Shown here: positions 28,963 to 38,341 of the stretch, piece after piece | Layout: each line of letters opens with the position of its first letter | How positions within the stretch are numbered: the first letter of the stretch is position 1 | Origin: a virus | Strand: one strand, 5' to 3' | Virus record (IMG/VR): IMGVR_UViG_3300048591_000357 | Coordinates: 1-38,496 of that record | Length of the DNA: 38,496 nt | Notes under the pieces: generated by a model | Seen by the model: only the letters and a program-made list of their open reading frames with translations | Told to the model about the DNA's origin: nothing | The model's database searches: none | Program-made: the position numbers and the translations under genes

Positions 28963-30320
28963 AAATAAAAGCAACTATCAAGGTTTGGCCGCACACCAAC
29001 CGCATTCTAAAGGAACGCCAGCGCTTTAATTTAGTTCTAAGCGCAGCAATCGGTTGGGGAAAAACTCACGTCGGGGCGCGTTGGCACTTCGACCGCATTC
29101 TACAAAACAAAGACTCAAAGCTTTCCGCAATCCTAGCACCATCGTATAAACTTCTCAGGCACTTAATCTTACCCCGATATACCGAATATCTAACATCAAT
29201 CGGGCTAGTCCAGGGCGTACACTACAAAGTACAAACCTCACCAGACCTGATTATTACCTTTAGTTTTGGCCATAAAGTAATGTTTCTTTCCGGTGATAAC
29301 TGGAAAAACATAGTAGCTTATGACCTATCCCACGCTTGGATAGACGAACCTGGATTCCTACGCGATGAAGTATTCTACCAAGTTGTAGAGCGTATAAGAG
29401 ATCCTAAAGCTAACATCCTACAGGTATTATTTACCGGAGTATCTCAGGGAGCCCACACAGCTTATTTTCAGCGCTTTGCATCACGGGATTACAAGACAGA
29501 TGGAGAGTATTTCTTTGGAGAGCCACGCTTTAAATATAACGAGGATACGCTCGTTATGTTTGCAGCAACGCAGGAAAACCCGATACTTAAACCACAAGTC
29601 CTAGATAACCTAAAATCTGCATACGGCCATAACGAAAAGCTATGGAAAGCCCACGCATTCGGCTTATTTATTCCCTTCTCAGAGAATACGGTTTATGACT
29701 TCACGGATGAGAATGTCACATCAAGCCCGCCTAAGATTAAGAATGGTGATACTTTATACCTCACTTGGGATTTTAACCCTGGGCAAGTCGCTTGGGTAGC
29801 GTCAGCTAAAAAAGACGATTACCTATTCTGCTTAGCTGAAAACGAGCAAATGAGCAGAACAACAGAGGAAGCCGCGCAGCAATTCGTTAATCAATTTCCA
29901 CCAGCGCAATACCGAGACCTTAGAATCAGAGTCTATGGCGACGCAGCAGGCTACACGCGCACCTCGCAATCATGGTATTCAGACTTTGATTACGTAGAGC
30001 AAACCCTAAAGAAATATTATTCTAATGTAAAAATAGAGGCTAAGCGCTGCAACCCGCTAATCACAGAACGCATAATTGCAATGAATCGCCAACTTGCCAC
30101 GAATCCGCTTACCAATGAAAAGCATCGTTTAATAGTTGCCAAACAATGCCCTAAGCTTATACAATCTTTACAGATCACCACCTATAATGATAACGGTGGG
30201 ATATTCAAGCCAAAGGGGAAGGATTTACACACGCACGCTTCGGACGCGCTAGGTTATTTAGTGCATGAGATTATGCCTGTGATTGCACCAGTTCCAGGGG
30301 GAGTAAACCTTTATAACTAA
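28959..30320 (+). CDS. terL: Terminase large subunit
   Basis: A 453-residue protein with both terminase domains. The ATPase part has Walker A AAIGWGKT (29-36) and Walker B with D129-E130 in LSHAWIDEPGF. The RNase H-like nuclease part has D271 in TWDFNPGQ, D328 in VYGDAAGY and D429 in HASDALGYL, the usual acidic triad. It drives DNA into the head and cuts it. Start GTG at 28959 overlaps the upstream stop (GTGA). It opens the head operon and is followed by the portal after 3 bases. Confidence 0.93.
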   Translation: MKIKATIKVWPHTNRILKERQRFNLVLSAAIGWGKTHVGARWHFDRILQNKDSKLSAILAPSYKLLRHLILPRYTEYLTSIGLVQGVHYKVQTSPDLIITFSFGHKVMFLSGDNWKNIVAYDLSHAWIDEPGFLRDEVFYQVVERIRDPKANILQVLFTGVSQGAHTAYFQRFASRDYKTDGEYFFGEPRFKYNEDTLVMFAATQENPILKPQVLDNLKSAYGHNEKLWKAHAFGLFIPFSENTVYDFTDENVTSSPPKIKNGDTLYLTWDFNPGQVAWVASAKKDDYLFCLAENEQMSRTTEEAAQQFVNQFPPAQYRDLRIRVYGDAAGYTRTSQSWYSDFDYVEQTLKKYYSNVKIEAKRCNPLITERIIAMNRQLATNPLTNEKHRLIVAKQCPKLIQSLQITTYNDNGGIFKPKGKDLHTHASDALGYLVHEIMPVIAPVPGGVNLYN

Positions 30321-30323
30321 ACT

Positions 30324-31820
30324 ATGGCTGAAGAAAAAGTAAAATACCATCAGAGCTACATAGACGGCAAAGACACCTGGGAGCTAGTCGACAACTTCGT
30401 AGATGGCCGCATTAAGAACGTCAAGAAATATCTAATTCCATATCCTTCAGAGCGATTAACAACAGACGACGCAATTAAATCCTTTCTTGGCCGCACCGAA
30501 CGCCTGCAAAATAAAAACCTATGCAAACCCATATTAGATATTCACCTATCGCATTTATCGCAGGGCATAACCTGGGGTAATATAGATTCAAACCCTAAAC
30601 TAAATCCAATTATAATAGACGCCACAGGCTTTAGAATACCAGCTAAGCGCATGGTGCGTAATTTTCTATATGAGTTCATCAAGCTCGGACGTGCCGGAAT
30701 GTTAGTTGATGCGCCTAAATCAGCTAATGCAGAGAGTGAGTTACAAGAGCAAATCCTTAATCAAAAATCGTATGAAGTAGTTTATTCAGCAGCAGAAATC
30801 TATAACTTTGAATACTTCACAGAAGGCTTGCGACGCGGTAAATTAAAGCAAATATACCTAAAAGAACCACCACGAATAGACGAGAAAGGCGATAGTTTTG
30901 ACCGCATCCGTAAATTCTCAATAGAAGAAAACGAATCTGTTTTTACAGTTACAATATTAGAGCGAAAGCCCACAACTAACAAAGACGGCATGTGGCAAGT
31001 CATCGAGCAATTCCCAGGCACACTAGAAGAAATCCCATTCGTTATGATTGGCGACGGCGCACCGGATAGCGTGCTCAAAGATGTAGCGCATTTAAACATG
31101 ATTAATCTTAACAAGCAGTCTACTAAAGACAACATCATGTATTACCAAGAGCATCAGCGGGTAATGGGAACAGGCATTAAGCCAGAAGAACTAGCAGTAT
31201 GGAATGAGCGAACAGTAGCAACCGTATCAAACGAGAACGCGCGTCTGCATGTAGTAAATGCAGGAAGCACAGATAATCTAACAGATGATATTGCAAACAA
31301 CGAAGAACGAGCTACAAAGATTGGACTATTTCAACTAAACCAGCTTGCAGAAGATACGCGCCAAGTACAAAGCGCGGAGTCAAAACAAAAGGACATGGTA
31401 GCGCGTCGCAAATTCTATGATGATACGCTAGATTTAATTGAGGAAACATTTAACGAAATCTTCCGTTTTCATGCGCTATTTGAGGGCGTAGGTAGCATCG
31501 AATCGAATATTAAAATAGCCCGTGAATATGGCCTAGACGATCCAGAGGAAGAAAGAGCAGACAATCTAGTAATCAACTCCATAGCATCACAACTAGGAGT
31601 ATTAGACCTGCAAAAAGAAATCTTAAGGCGATTAATTATTAGACGGGGGGCAATAGGCGAGCCAGGGGATACGCCAGAGGACGCAGCAGCTAAGCTACTT
31701 GAAGCGATAAACAAAGCGCAGCCTCAGCAGTTATTCAGTGGGTCATTCGGCACTAACACGCTTACGACACCATCGGATAATAGTTTATTTTCCTCATTAA
31801 CAACGGAAACAAAAACATGA
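30324..31820 (+). CDS. Portal protein (DUF4055-like)
   Basis: A 498-residue protein. It begins YHQSYIDGKDTWELVDNFVDG, then has FLGRTERLQNKNLCKPILDI (about 52-70) and EFIKLGRAGMLVDAP near residue 115-130, which fit the DUF4055 portal-like pattern. A C-terminal polar tail of about 60 residues is rich in Ala, Thr and Ser. The portal is the dodecameric DNA gate at one vertex and docks TerL and the tail connector. Position directly after TerL supports the call. Confidence 0.82.
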   Translation: MAEEKVKYHQSYIDGKDTWELVDNFVDGRIKNVKKYLIPYPSERLTTDDAIKSFLGRTERLQNKNLCKPILDIHLSHLSQGITWGNIDSNPKLNPIIIDATGFRIPAKRMVRNFLYEFIKLGRAGMLVDAPKSANAESELQEQILNQKSYEVVYSAAEIYNFEYFTEGLRRGKLKQIYLKEPPRIDEKGDSFDRIRKFSIEENESVFTVTILERKPTTNKDGMWQVIEQFPGTLEEIPFVMIGDGAPDSVLKDVAHLNMINLNKQSTKDNIMYYQEHQRVMGTGIKPEELAVWNERTVATVSNENARLHVVNAGSTDNLTDDIANNEERATKIGLFQLNQLAEDTRQVQSAESKQKDMVARRKFYDDTLDLIEETFNEIFRFHALFEGVGSIESNIKIAREYGLDDPEEERADNLVINSIASQLGVLDLQKEILRRLIIRRGAIGEPGDTPEDAAAKLLEAINKAQPQQLFSGSFGTNTLTTPSDNSLFSSLTTETKT

Positions 31821-32092
31821 AGGAAATATTAAAAAATGAGCCTGTTCAAGTTCTCAATTTTATTGTTGGGTTGTTGTTACTTATTGCTGGGTATTCGCTG
31901 GATAAGAATTTTGATTCGCTCCAAGAAAGATTCCAAAGATTCGATAAGCAGCTTGACACCACAAATCAAAACGTCAACCAAGCAATCACCACCATTAATA
32001 ACCAAGTCGCAAAAAACAGAGAACTCATTAGTGAAAGGGGCGAAAGACTTGCACGAATGGAAGAACAGCTCAAAGTACTTATTAAGCGCTAA
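31817..32092 (+). CDS. Membrane protein with coiled coil
   Basis: A 91-residue protein overlapping the portal stop by ATGA. A single N-terminal membrane segment (VLNFIVGLLLLIAGYSL, about 11-27) is followed by a long coiled coil with many Gln/Asn (RFDKQLDTTNQNVNQAITTI). This is the topology of an inner-membrane spanin (Rz-like) or of a membrane-tethered head factor. A membrane protein inside the head operon is odd. An overlapping +1 frame with a GC-C motif exists but is probably chance. Confidence 0.6.
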   Translation: MKEILKNEPVQVLNFIVGLLLLIAGYSLDKNFDSLQERFQRFDKQLDTTNQNVNQAITTINNQVAKNRELISERGERLARMEEQLKVLIKR

Positions 32093-32094
32093 AA

Positions 32095-32928
32095 ATGGCA
32101 AGCCTTAGAGAAATAACAGCAGAGATTGAACGCAACAATAAATATCTTTCTACAATTCAATCAGACTTAATACGCCAAATCAGGCGCATGTATTCAACAG
32201 TAGCAAGGGAAATGGAGTTATATGTTAATAACACAGACAAGTTTGACGCAGCAGGCAGAAAGCGCTTAGCGCAAGCAATTACAATACAGGACGACATTTT
32301 AAAGATAGTTAACGGCTCAGGCTATACCGATTTACTACAAGACTATCAAAAGAACTTCCCACCACTTGCAGAATCAGCGCTAAACACTTTTACAGTCCAA
32401 GACTTAGGCAAGAAACTAAACCGAGCATCAGCACAAGCGCTAGAAGCTTATGTAAAACTGCAAGTATATCAAGTCGACGTGCTAAAGAATAAACAGCTAG
32501 TTCAGCCTCTAAACCAGCAACTACTACAGGGAATTTTCGGTAATATTCCAACTGAAAATATCATAACGAACGTTAGCCAATACGCATCTAATCTTAATCC
32601 AAACCAACTAGAAACATTAGTAGTTGATTCGTATCAACAGTTCCAAAGAGTCACTACGAATCTAAAAGCCCAGGAGCTTGGCATAGAAATTTACGAATAC
32701 GTAGGAGTGCTAGACTCAGTAACGAGCGACCAGTGCCGAGCTATTCTAAGCCAGGGTAAACATGGCGTGCCGAATATGTGGTATGATGATGAAAGAACAA
32801 TAGATATGGTCGACGGACTTAGAGAAGATCCCATAGTGTTCGGCGGTCATTGGAATTGTCGTCACAGATGGGTTCCGACTCCAACAGAGGACGCAGTAGC
32901 AAGGGGGTTTATTACTCGTGGCAATTAG
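32095..32928 (+). CDS. Minor head protein (MuF / SPP1 gp7-like)
   Basis: A 277-residue protein. The helical N-terminal 180 residues are followed by the MuF C-terminal motif: YEYVGVLDSVTSDQCRAIL (about 202-220) and GGHWNCRHRWVP near residue 245-256, with conserved Cys, His and Trp. Such proteins are head morphogenesis factors that may enter the host with the DNA. The gene is next to the portal, as in SPP1 and Mu, and ends 11 bases inside the next gene. Confidence 0.83.
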   Translation: MASLREITAEIERNNKYLSTIQSDLIRQIRRMYSTVAREMELYVNNTDKFDAAGRKRLAQAITIQDDILKIVNGSGYTDLLQDYQKNFPPLAESALNTFTVQDLGKKLNRASAQALEAYVKLQVYQVDVLKNKQLVQPLNQQLLQGIFGNIPTENIITNVSQYASNLNPNQLETLVVDSYQQFQRVTTNLKAQELGIEIYEYVGVLDSVTSDQCRAILSQGKHGVPNMWYDDERTIDMVDGLREDPIVFGGHWNCRHRWVPTPTEDAVARGFITRGN

Positions 32929-33565
32929 AATACAAGTGCCTGAATTCGGCTTTACTGATTTAGAGTTTAAACCAGTTATGGTTAAGCTTTTACAATTACA
33001 CGCGTTTTCTACACTTTCGCGCTGGAATCAAGCTTGGAAAGAGGGGAAGAACGTTCACGGCGGATCAATAAAACTAAGTGGTTATAGTCCAGGCTACAGG
33101 GATTTTAAAAATAAACGCTTCGGTGCAGGTCGCGGAAACATTGTTGATTTAACGCTAAGCGGCGCAATGCTTGCAAGCGTGCAGATAGATAATAAGGAGT
33201 TAGGCGCTGAGATATTCTTTCAAGGCAATCACCCGCAACGACAAAGAACAAGCGCAGAGAATACCAAACCATCAAAGAAAATCAGCAACACTTTACCAGG
33301 AACAGACGTAAAACTTATATCATTACAACGACCTAGAGGCACAGGAGTTAAAGCAACTGGTGGGGCAAAACGAAAGACAAAAAAAGCTAGCATCCCTACA
33401 AGCAGTTCTAGCGTCCAAAGTAACGCAGACCTAGCACAAGACTTGCATGATCGCGGATTCACAGAATGGTTTGAACTAGATGAGCAAAAGGACGTATCGC
33501 CTATCGTGGAAAAGCTAGCGGACGCATGGCAAAATTTTTTACTCGACTCATTAAAAACTACTTGA
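32918..33565 (+). CDS. Phage neck / virion morphogenesis protein
   Basis: A 215-residue protein from GTG 32918 with an AAGGGGG site. KLLQLHAFSTLSRWNQAWKE, LSGYSPGYRDFKNKRFG (residues about 50-65) and GNIVDLTLSGAMLAS fit the pattern of phage virion morphogenesis or HK97 gp10-like proteins. A Ser/Lys/Thr-rich linker separates a C-terminal helix (LADAWQNFLLDSLKTT). It probably helps join head and tail. The family call is moderate. Confidence 0.6.
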   Translation: MAIRIQVPEFGFTDLEFKPVMVKLLQLHAFSTLSRWNQAWKEGKNVHGGSIKLSGYSPGYRDFKNKRFGAGRGNIVDLTLSGAMLASVQIDNKELGAEIFFQGNHPQRQRTSAENTKPSKKISNTLPGTDVKLISLQRPRGTGVKATGGAKRKTKKASIPTSSSSVQSNADLAQDLHDRGFTEWFELDEQKDVSPIVEKLADAWQNFLLDSLKTT

Positions 33566-33588
33566 ATAAAATAAGGGGATAATCTAAC

Positions 33589-34269
33589 ATGGCTAAAGAA
33601 CCTACCACGCCGGAAGGCACATCGGACGATGACGGTGATCGTGATTGGGAAGCAGAAGCGCGTAAAGCTTGGAAGCAACGCGACAAAATCAAGAGCGATA
33701 AACACGCACTTGAAAGCCAACTCGGAGAACTTCAGGACAGAATAACCGAGCTAGAAGGCAGCACCAATACCGATGAAAAATCAAAACTAGAACATCGTCT
33801 GCAAACTCTTGAAGCAAACTTTAAAAAGAAAGAAGCAGACTTAGAATCTAAGCTTGGACAAGCTAGAGGAAAGCTAAAAGAACGATTGTTACAGGATAAA
33901 GTAACAGGATTTCTAAAAGGCTTAAACGTTGTAGATCCGGACGCAGTGTTTAAACTAACTCGTGAGCAATACGACTTAGAAATAGACGACGACGGAAACG
34001 ACGATTTTAAAATGCTTAATGGAGATAGTAACCCACAAGCATTTTTTAAAAGCTTTATAGAAGAAAGACCTTGGTTAAAGGCAGCTACAAAACCAGGTGG
34101 CACAGGAACCCCGGTTAATAATGGCAGCACTAATCAAGGCGCTCAAATAGGGGTTAATGACATTGCTAATCTTTCAAGTGAAGAACAGCAAAAGGTATTT
34201 AAAGAAAACCCGAAATTGAGGGATGAATTTTTAAACGCTAATAGTAATCTGCTTAGGGGCAGGCAGTAA
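33589..34269 (+). CDS. Scaffold protein
   Basis: A 226-residue protein. The N-terminus is acidic and disordered (TPEGTSDDDGDRDW), residues about 40-110 form a long coiled coil (LESQLGELQDRITELEG, TLEANFKKKEADLESK), and the end is short and polar. Scaffolds help procapsid assembly and are removed. The position between neck and major capsid genes and the AAGGGGAT site before the ATG fit. No protease gene is visible, so release may occur without cleavage. Confidence 0.8.
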   Translation: MAKEPTTPEGTSDDDGDRDWEAEARKAWKQRDKIKSDKHALESQLGELQDRITELEGSTNTDEKSKLEHRLQTLEANFKKKEADLESKLGQARGKLKERLLQDKVTGFLKGLNVVDPDAVFKLTREQYDLEIDDDGNDDFKMLNGDSNPQAFFKSFIEERPWLKAATKPGGTGTPVNNGSTNQGAQIGVNDIANLSSEEQQKVFKENPKLRDEFLNANSNLLRGRQ

Positions 34270-34288
34270 TAAACCAGGGTAAATTAAA

Positions 34289-35164
34289 ATGGCATACGAG
34301 ACAGAACGCGGTAATTTTATTGGTATAGGTAATGCAGTTCATTCGGTATTAAGCCCTGCGTTTACTAATACCACTTTAATGCTTAATCTAGCTACTCTTG
34401 TAGAGCAGCCAGTTAATGCAATCACTAAGAAACTACCTATTGCTGGTGTGCTAGTCGCAGAGGATAAGTCAGAAAGTGCGTCTGTTACTTTCGATGGTGA
34501 CAACGAGCTAACTGATACGGCTGTAACGCTTACTTGGGGTAAAGGCGTAGCTGTATCTAAGAACACCGTAGAAGCTCAGGAGTTTACAGCTAGTCCGTCT
34601 GATTCATCTATTGCCAGACACTTAGCCGAACAGGGCGCAGCGCTTGCTACGCTTATTGACGTTTCAGCGTTAGGATTGTTTAGCTCAGTAACAAACTCGG
34701 TTACAGCGTCTACAACCCTAACAAAGAATAACCTTCTTGATGCTGAATACACAGTAAGAGCAGCAATGAAAGGCGCAGCTAATGGCCAAAAGCTAGCAGG
34801 GGTATTTGACTACAAGGGCATTAACGAAATCAAAAAAGAAATCACTTCTATTACTGCAAGTGCATTTTCAAATGATTCCTTACTATCGCTTATTGCAGGA
34901 GTGCCACAAGCTAACGGATTAGTAGGTAATTTTAGCGGCATCGAGCTATATCATACGTCTGGACTACCAACATCAGGTGGCGACGACGTAGCAAACGTAT
35001 TTCATCCTAGATGGGGCTTAGCGATTGGAACAGGTAGGCAGTTTTACACCAACGTTACATTTGTAGGTTCCGGTGGTTTCTGGGATGAAATTTCTACTTA
35101 TTACTTTTACGAAGTCGCATTGTATCGAGATACTGCAAACTGCAAAGTTTTATCTGATACTTAA
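34289..35164 (+). CDS. Major capsid protein
   Basis: A 291-residue protein placed right after the scaffold. Residues 30-110 contain the beta/helix pattern of an HK97-fold N-arm and E-loop (KKLPIAGVLVAEDKSESASV, GKGVAVSKNTVEAQE), and 115-250 the P- and A-domain helices (LAEQGAALATLIDVSALGLF, WGLAIGTGRQFYTNVTF). It has no long signal segment and no prohead protease partner. It would form the icosahedral shell. The fold is inferred from size, order and composition. Confidence 0.82.
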   Translation: MAYETERGNFIGIGNAVHSVLSPAFTNTTLMLNLATLVEQPVNAITKKLPIAGVLVAEDKSESASVTFDGDNELTDTAVTLTWGKGVAVSKNTVEAQEFTASPSDSSIARHLAEQGAALATLIDVSALGLFSSVTNSVTASTTLTKNNLLDAEYTVRAAMKGAANGQKLAGVFDYKGINEIKKEITSITASAFSNDSLLSLIAGVPQANGLVGNFSGIELYHTSGLPTSGGDDVANVFHPRWGLAIGTGRQFYTNVTFVGSGGFWDEISTYYFYEVALYRDTANCKVLSDT

Positions 35165-35189
35165 TATTAACTAATAAAGGGGAATTATA

Positions 35190-35543
35190 ATGAGCTTGGA
35201 TTTAACTTCACCAGCGCCGAACTATCCGTATGTAAGGATTGGTTATAAAGCGGGAATGAGCACCACTTATAACAATAAATCAGACCATACGGATGGTTTG
35301 GACAAGCAGACTGAAACGGGAAACTACGAATTTGCCGATGTACCAATAACCGGAGCGCTTAAAAGATTTAGCCGATGGCTAGACATTAAGAGCCGAGGCC
35401 GTGACATTGTAGAGTTTGGAAATTTCCCGAATCAGAAGGAATACAACGAACTAGCTAGGGATTTAAAGAATATATTTAGTTCAGAATTAAAAATGTGGGC
35501 GGAAAAGAAGGGCGCATCATTAAAGAAACTAACTAAAATCTAA
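35190..35543 (+). CDS. Hypothetical head-region protein
   Basis: A 117-residue protein with an AAAGGGGAATTATA site. It starts SLDLTSPAPNYPYVRIGYK and ends with a basic helix (KMWAEKKGASLKKLTKI). YARDLKN-like segments suggest an adaptor or decoration role. The 25-base gap after the capsid gene and its own strong ribosome site suggest high expression. Not recognised. Confidence 0.55.
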   Translation: MSLDLTSPAPNYPYVRIGYKAGMSTTYNNKSDHTDGLDKQTETGNYEFADVPITGALKRFSRWLDIKSRGRDIVEFGNFPNQKEYNELARDLKNIFSSELKMWAEKKGASLKKLTKI

Positions 35544-35723
35544 ATGAAAGACGACTTTAATAATACTAGGGAACGTGAAGAAAATAGAAAGCTAGCACGC
35601 GATGTAGTGACAAAAAACCTTTATGAGCACGAGCAAAAAAAGGGCAATCACCCGACGTATCGTGAAATAGAAAAGCAAGTTTATGAACGAGCAGATTACA
35701 CAGACAGGAGCAATCAAAAATGA
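35544..35723 (+). CDS. Small charged protein, 59 residues
   Basis: ATG 35544 follows the upstream stop directly. The product is charged and helical (MKDDFNNTREREENRKLARD), with KGNHPTYREIEKQVYERADY near the end. It overlaps the next gene by ATGA. A small helical protein in a head operon; unknown. Confidence 0.5.
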   Translation: MKDDFNNTREREENRKLARDVVTKNLYEHEQKKGNHPTYREIEKQVYERADYTDRSNQK

Positions 35724-35983
35724 GCGCAACAGACGGAACTACATTCAGTGATCAATTCGTTAGCTTTACTGGACAAGTATCGTTACAAAGCGGGCTTTTA
35801 CAAACGTCCGGCACTCGGCCTTATATCGACGTTTCAGGCGTTACAGCTTCGATTACAAGTGCGCCAGTACTTAGCTATAACGCAAGCACCGCATCACTTG
35901 CCCATACAAACAACATCTTAGGCAAAGTTATTGCAGCACTTCAAGCTAGTCGAGTTCTTATACAGTCAGAAGATGAAGCGTAA
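35720..35983 (+). CDS. Small head/connector-region protein
   Basis: An 87-residue protein, beta-rich and Ser/Thr-rich (SFTGQVSLQSGLLQTS), ending in a helix (NILGKVIAALQASRVLIQSEDEA). The layout of a small Ig-like or decoration protein. TAATG overlap with the connector gene. Confidence 0.5.
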   Translation: MSATDGTTFSDQFVSFTGQVSLQSGLLQTSGTRPYIDVSGVTASITSAPVLSYNASTASLAHTNNILGKVIAALQASRVLIQSEDEA

Positions 35984-36720
35984 TGAAGCATGTTTACGGT
36001 AAAGCATTAGACTATATTTTTACCCCACAAATAGATGGGGAGCGTCTAACACCGTATGAATTAGTTTCAGCACGTATTTATTCCACAGCTCCAACAGAAG
36101 CACAAAAAACAGATTCAGCAGCAGCGCTAGGCGGCTTTGTTGGCTCGGCTGTAACTTCGTGGACTTCGCTAGGAGATGATGAATACTCTATAGCCTTTGC
36201 CTCACTAACAGACGCCACGCCTCATAGCACAGAGCCTTATGATAACTTTTATGTAGTCATTAGCTTTAGATTTGATTTAGGCGGCGAAGTTAAATTCGTA
36301 GATGATATAATTCGCGTTTACCGACCGGATGCCTGGGCGTCGCGCGTGTCCGTATCCTACGACGACATAGTAGAAATGGAGAACAGAGTAGAGAATTTAA
36401 AGACAGAACAGCAAGTAGATGACTTTATACGCCACAGCAGAGAGCGAGTATTTAGAAAGCTTAAGCGCTTAAACATTCCTTTAGGTTCAGCTTATGATTT
36501 ATCAGAGTTAAACGACGCAGTTAAATACCTAACGCTTTATCATATTTTCCGTGAAATTTCAGGAGCAGAAAGCCAGTTTTGGCTAACCAAAGCCCAGGAA
36601 TACAAAGCAGATTACGAGGAAGTATTCGCGTCTACTCCGGTATCAGTAAAAGAGGAAACATACCCAGAATCAGCAGATTTAGTTAAACATTCGAGCGGAT
36701 ACGCCGCGATAGTCAGATGA
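35983..36720 (+). CDS. Head-tail connector-like protein
   Basis: A 245-residue protein placed between capsid and tail terminator. The first half is beta-rich (FYVVISFRFDLGGEVKFVDD), then SVSYDDIVEMENRVENL and a helical part (VDDFIRHSRERVFRKLKRLN, LNDAVKYLTLYHIFREISGA) of the type seen in gp6/gp15-like connectors. It would extend the portal ring and close the head. Its TGA overlaps the next start (ATGA). Confidence 0.62.
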   Translation: MKHVYGKALDYIFTPQIDGERLTPYELVSARIYSTAPTEAQKTDSAAALGGFVGSAVTSWTSLGDDEYSIAFASLTDATPHSTEPYDNFYVVISFRFDLGGEVKFVDDIIRVYRPDAWASRVSVSYDDIVEMENRVENLKTEQQVDDFIRHSRERVFRKLKRLNIPLGSAYDLSELNDAVKYLTLYHIFREISGAESQFWLTKAQEYKADYEEVFASTPVSVKEETYPESADLVKHSSGYAAIVR

Positions 36721-37211
36721 GTATTAGCCATGAATCAACGCTTAGAAATGGAATCGTTAAAGCGCTCAAAGAGTCGGCTTTATATTTTGGATTCGATAAG
36801 CAGGGCGGGAACATTAAAGACTACCTCATTGATTATGAGACGGGCGAAAATCGCACAGCGTATCTTATGTCGGATGTATCAGGGAGAAAGCTTGCAAGGG
36901 CAATCGGCGTGCAAGTCGAGGGAGATGATGCGGAAATTGGAGCAGGGCAGCTTAGAGAGCGAACATACAGAGTTACAGTGCAAATATATCAAGCAATAGA
37001 AACAAACGGCGCAGGGATTAATAGCTTAATAGATAATTTAGTAGTGGCAAGAAAAGTAATTTTAGACATGGGCGCAACATTAAATTCAATGGTGAATCTA
37101 ATTAGAAACCCGATTAGCAGCTCGTTATCTAGGCGCTCGGACTTGGGAACAGATATTATTTTAGTAGGCACAATTTCATTTTCAGCAATAAAGAGACAAC
37201 CTAATTACTAA
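36717..37211 (+). CDS. Tail terminator / completion protein
   Basis: A 164-residue protein between the connector and the major tail protein, the place of lambda U and HK97 gp10-like proteins. It has beta strands with polar loops (YRVTVQIYQAIETNGAGINS) and helices (TLRNGIVKALKESALYFG, LIDNLVVARKVILDMGA). Its role would be to cap the tail tube and fix it to the head. An unrelated +1 frame at 36730 is not used. Confidence 0.65.
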   Translation: MSISHESTLRNGIVKALKESALYFGFDKQGGNIKDYLIDYETGENRTAYLMSDVSGRKLARAIGVQVEGDDAEIGAGQLRERTYRVTVQIYQAIETNGAGINSLIDNLVVARKVILDMGATLNSMVNLIRNPISSSLSRRSDLGTDIILVGTISFSAIKRQPNY

Positions 37212-37220
37212 GAGGACGTT

Positions 37221-38315
37221 ATGGCATCAATAGGCACTAATGAATCAACTGTAGGCATTAAGACTGGCGCAACTTGGGACACAGCGTCAGATATGACCAG
37301 CGGCGGCCAACTCTTTAGAGTGTCTAACTTCTCGGTAAATGCTCGTTTTGGAGAACACGAAGTAAGAGATATAGGCTTTGATAACTTTCAGCGCAGTCGA
37401 ATCAAGCTTAATCAAGAATGCGACGTTACAATTAGCGCAGACATTACTCACGAGGGATTATGGCTTAAACTATTAGCCGCTTTCTTGGGTAGCTCAACAG
37501 GCTCACCAGCGGAGCAAACCGGGGGGCAAGGCGATTATTTACACGTTATGCAAATGGCATCTAGTCCTACTAAGTTTGTAACCCTAGCTTGGCTTTGTGA
37601 AGATGACTACGTGCTAGAAATCCCATCGTTTAAACCAGCGTCCATTTCTATTCAATGGGGCGCTAATACAGTAGGAACGTTTACGTGCACAGGCATTGCG
37701 TCGCGCGTTGTTGATAATGCCTCAGCTACTAATAGCGTTTCTGATTTATCTGGGCTTAGTTATCCAACAACCTATGAGCCAGCAGTATTGGGCGGCGTGG
37801 ATGCTACATCTAGCACTTACTTTAGGTTCGATGATTATAGCTCAAGCGTAGCGCTATCTAGTGCAGACAATAAAGCAATAATGAATTTTAACCTGAGCAT
37901 GAGCAGGCCGCTACAACGTCGTAACGTACTGCGCGGCGCTGATTCAGCATACACACTAGAACCACATCAAGCAGGGCTAATTCAATCTACTATCTCATTC
38001 CAAATGTCAGAAGTAGATAACGCGCAAATTGATGGCATAGCGGATTGGCTAGCATCAGATCGCAAAATGGCAGAGCTTGCAGTAGTAGGAGATCAAATCG
38101 GCTCAGGTTTAAACTCTAAAATATTAATGCGCTTTGCACAGCTTGAGCATGTCGGCCAAATGCCTACAGGGTATGACATCCCAGGCAATAACCAACTAAT
38201 GCAGCCTACGTTTACATTTAACGTTTTAAGCGTAACTACGCAGCCTGCAAGCATGGGCGGCACAGGGTATTTCACAGCATCAGTAGTTAATAACATAGCG
38301 TCGTCTTATTCATAA
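37221..38315 (+). CDS. Major tail protein (tail tube)
   Basis: A 364-residue beta-rich protein. It starts MASIGTNESTVGIKTGATWD and has repeated beta strands with D/N/S loops. An inserted strand region sits at about 95-120 (LLAAFLGSSTGSPAEQTGGQ). The C-terminus is Gly/Ser-rich (GGTGYFTASVVNN). It is larger than the common lambda V fold, so extra domains may decorate the tube. The position after the terminator and before the chaperone pair supports the call. The ATG has an AAGAGGACGTT site. Confidence 0.78.
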   Translation: MASIGTNESTVGIKTGATWDTASDMTSGGQLFRVSNFSVNARFGEHEVRDIGFDNFQRSRIKLNQECDVTISADITHEGLWLKLLAAFLGSSTGSPAEQTGGQGDYLHVMQMASSPTKFVTLAWLCEDDYVLEIPSFKPASISIQWGANTVGTFTCTGIASRVVDNASATNSVSDLSGLSYPTTYEPAVLGGVDATSSTYFRFDDYSSSVALSSADNKAIMNFNLSMSRPLQRRNVLRGADSAYTLEPHQAGLIQSTISFQMSEVDNAQIDGIADWLASDRKMAELAVVGDQIGSGLNSKILMRFAQLEHVGQMPTGYDIPGNNQLMQPTFTFNVLSVTTQPASMGGTGYFTASVVNNIASSYS

Positions 38316-38341
38316 AATGACAACAATAAAGGGGAAATATT

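Noticed and set aside
31836-32108. Nested +1 frame with an LLLGC motif, Rz1-like
   Set aside because: The residues after the putative lipidated Cys are hydrophobic and basic, unlike an outer spanin; T-rich codons of the membrane segment explain it. No ribosome site.
33229-33720. Minus-strand 163-codon frame over the neck and scaffold genes
   Set aside because: Antisense to two well-supported genes, Cys/Phe-rich in a way typical of reversed codons, and no ribosome site seen.
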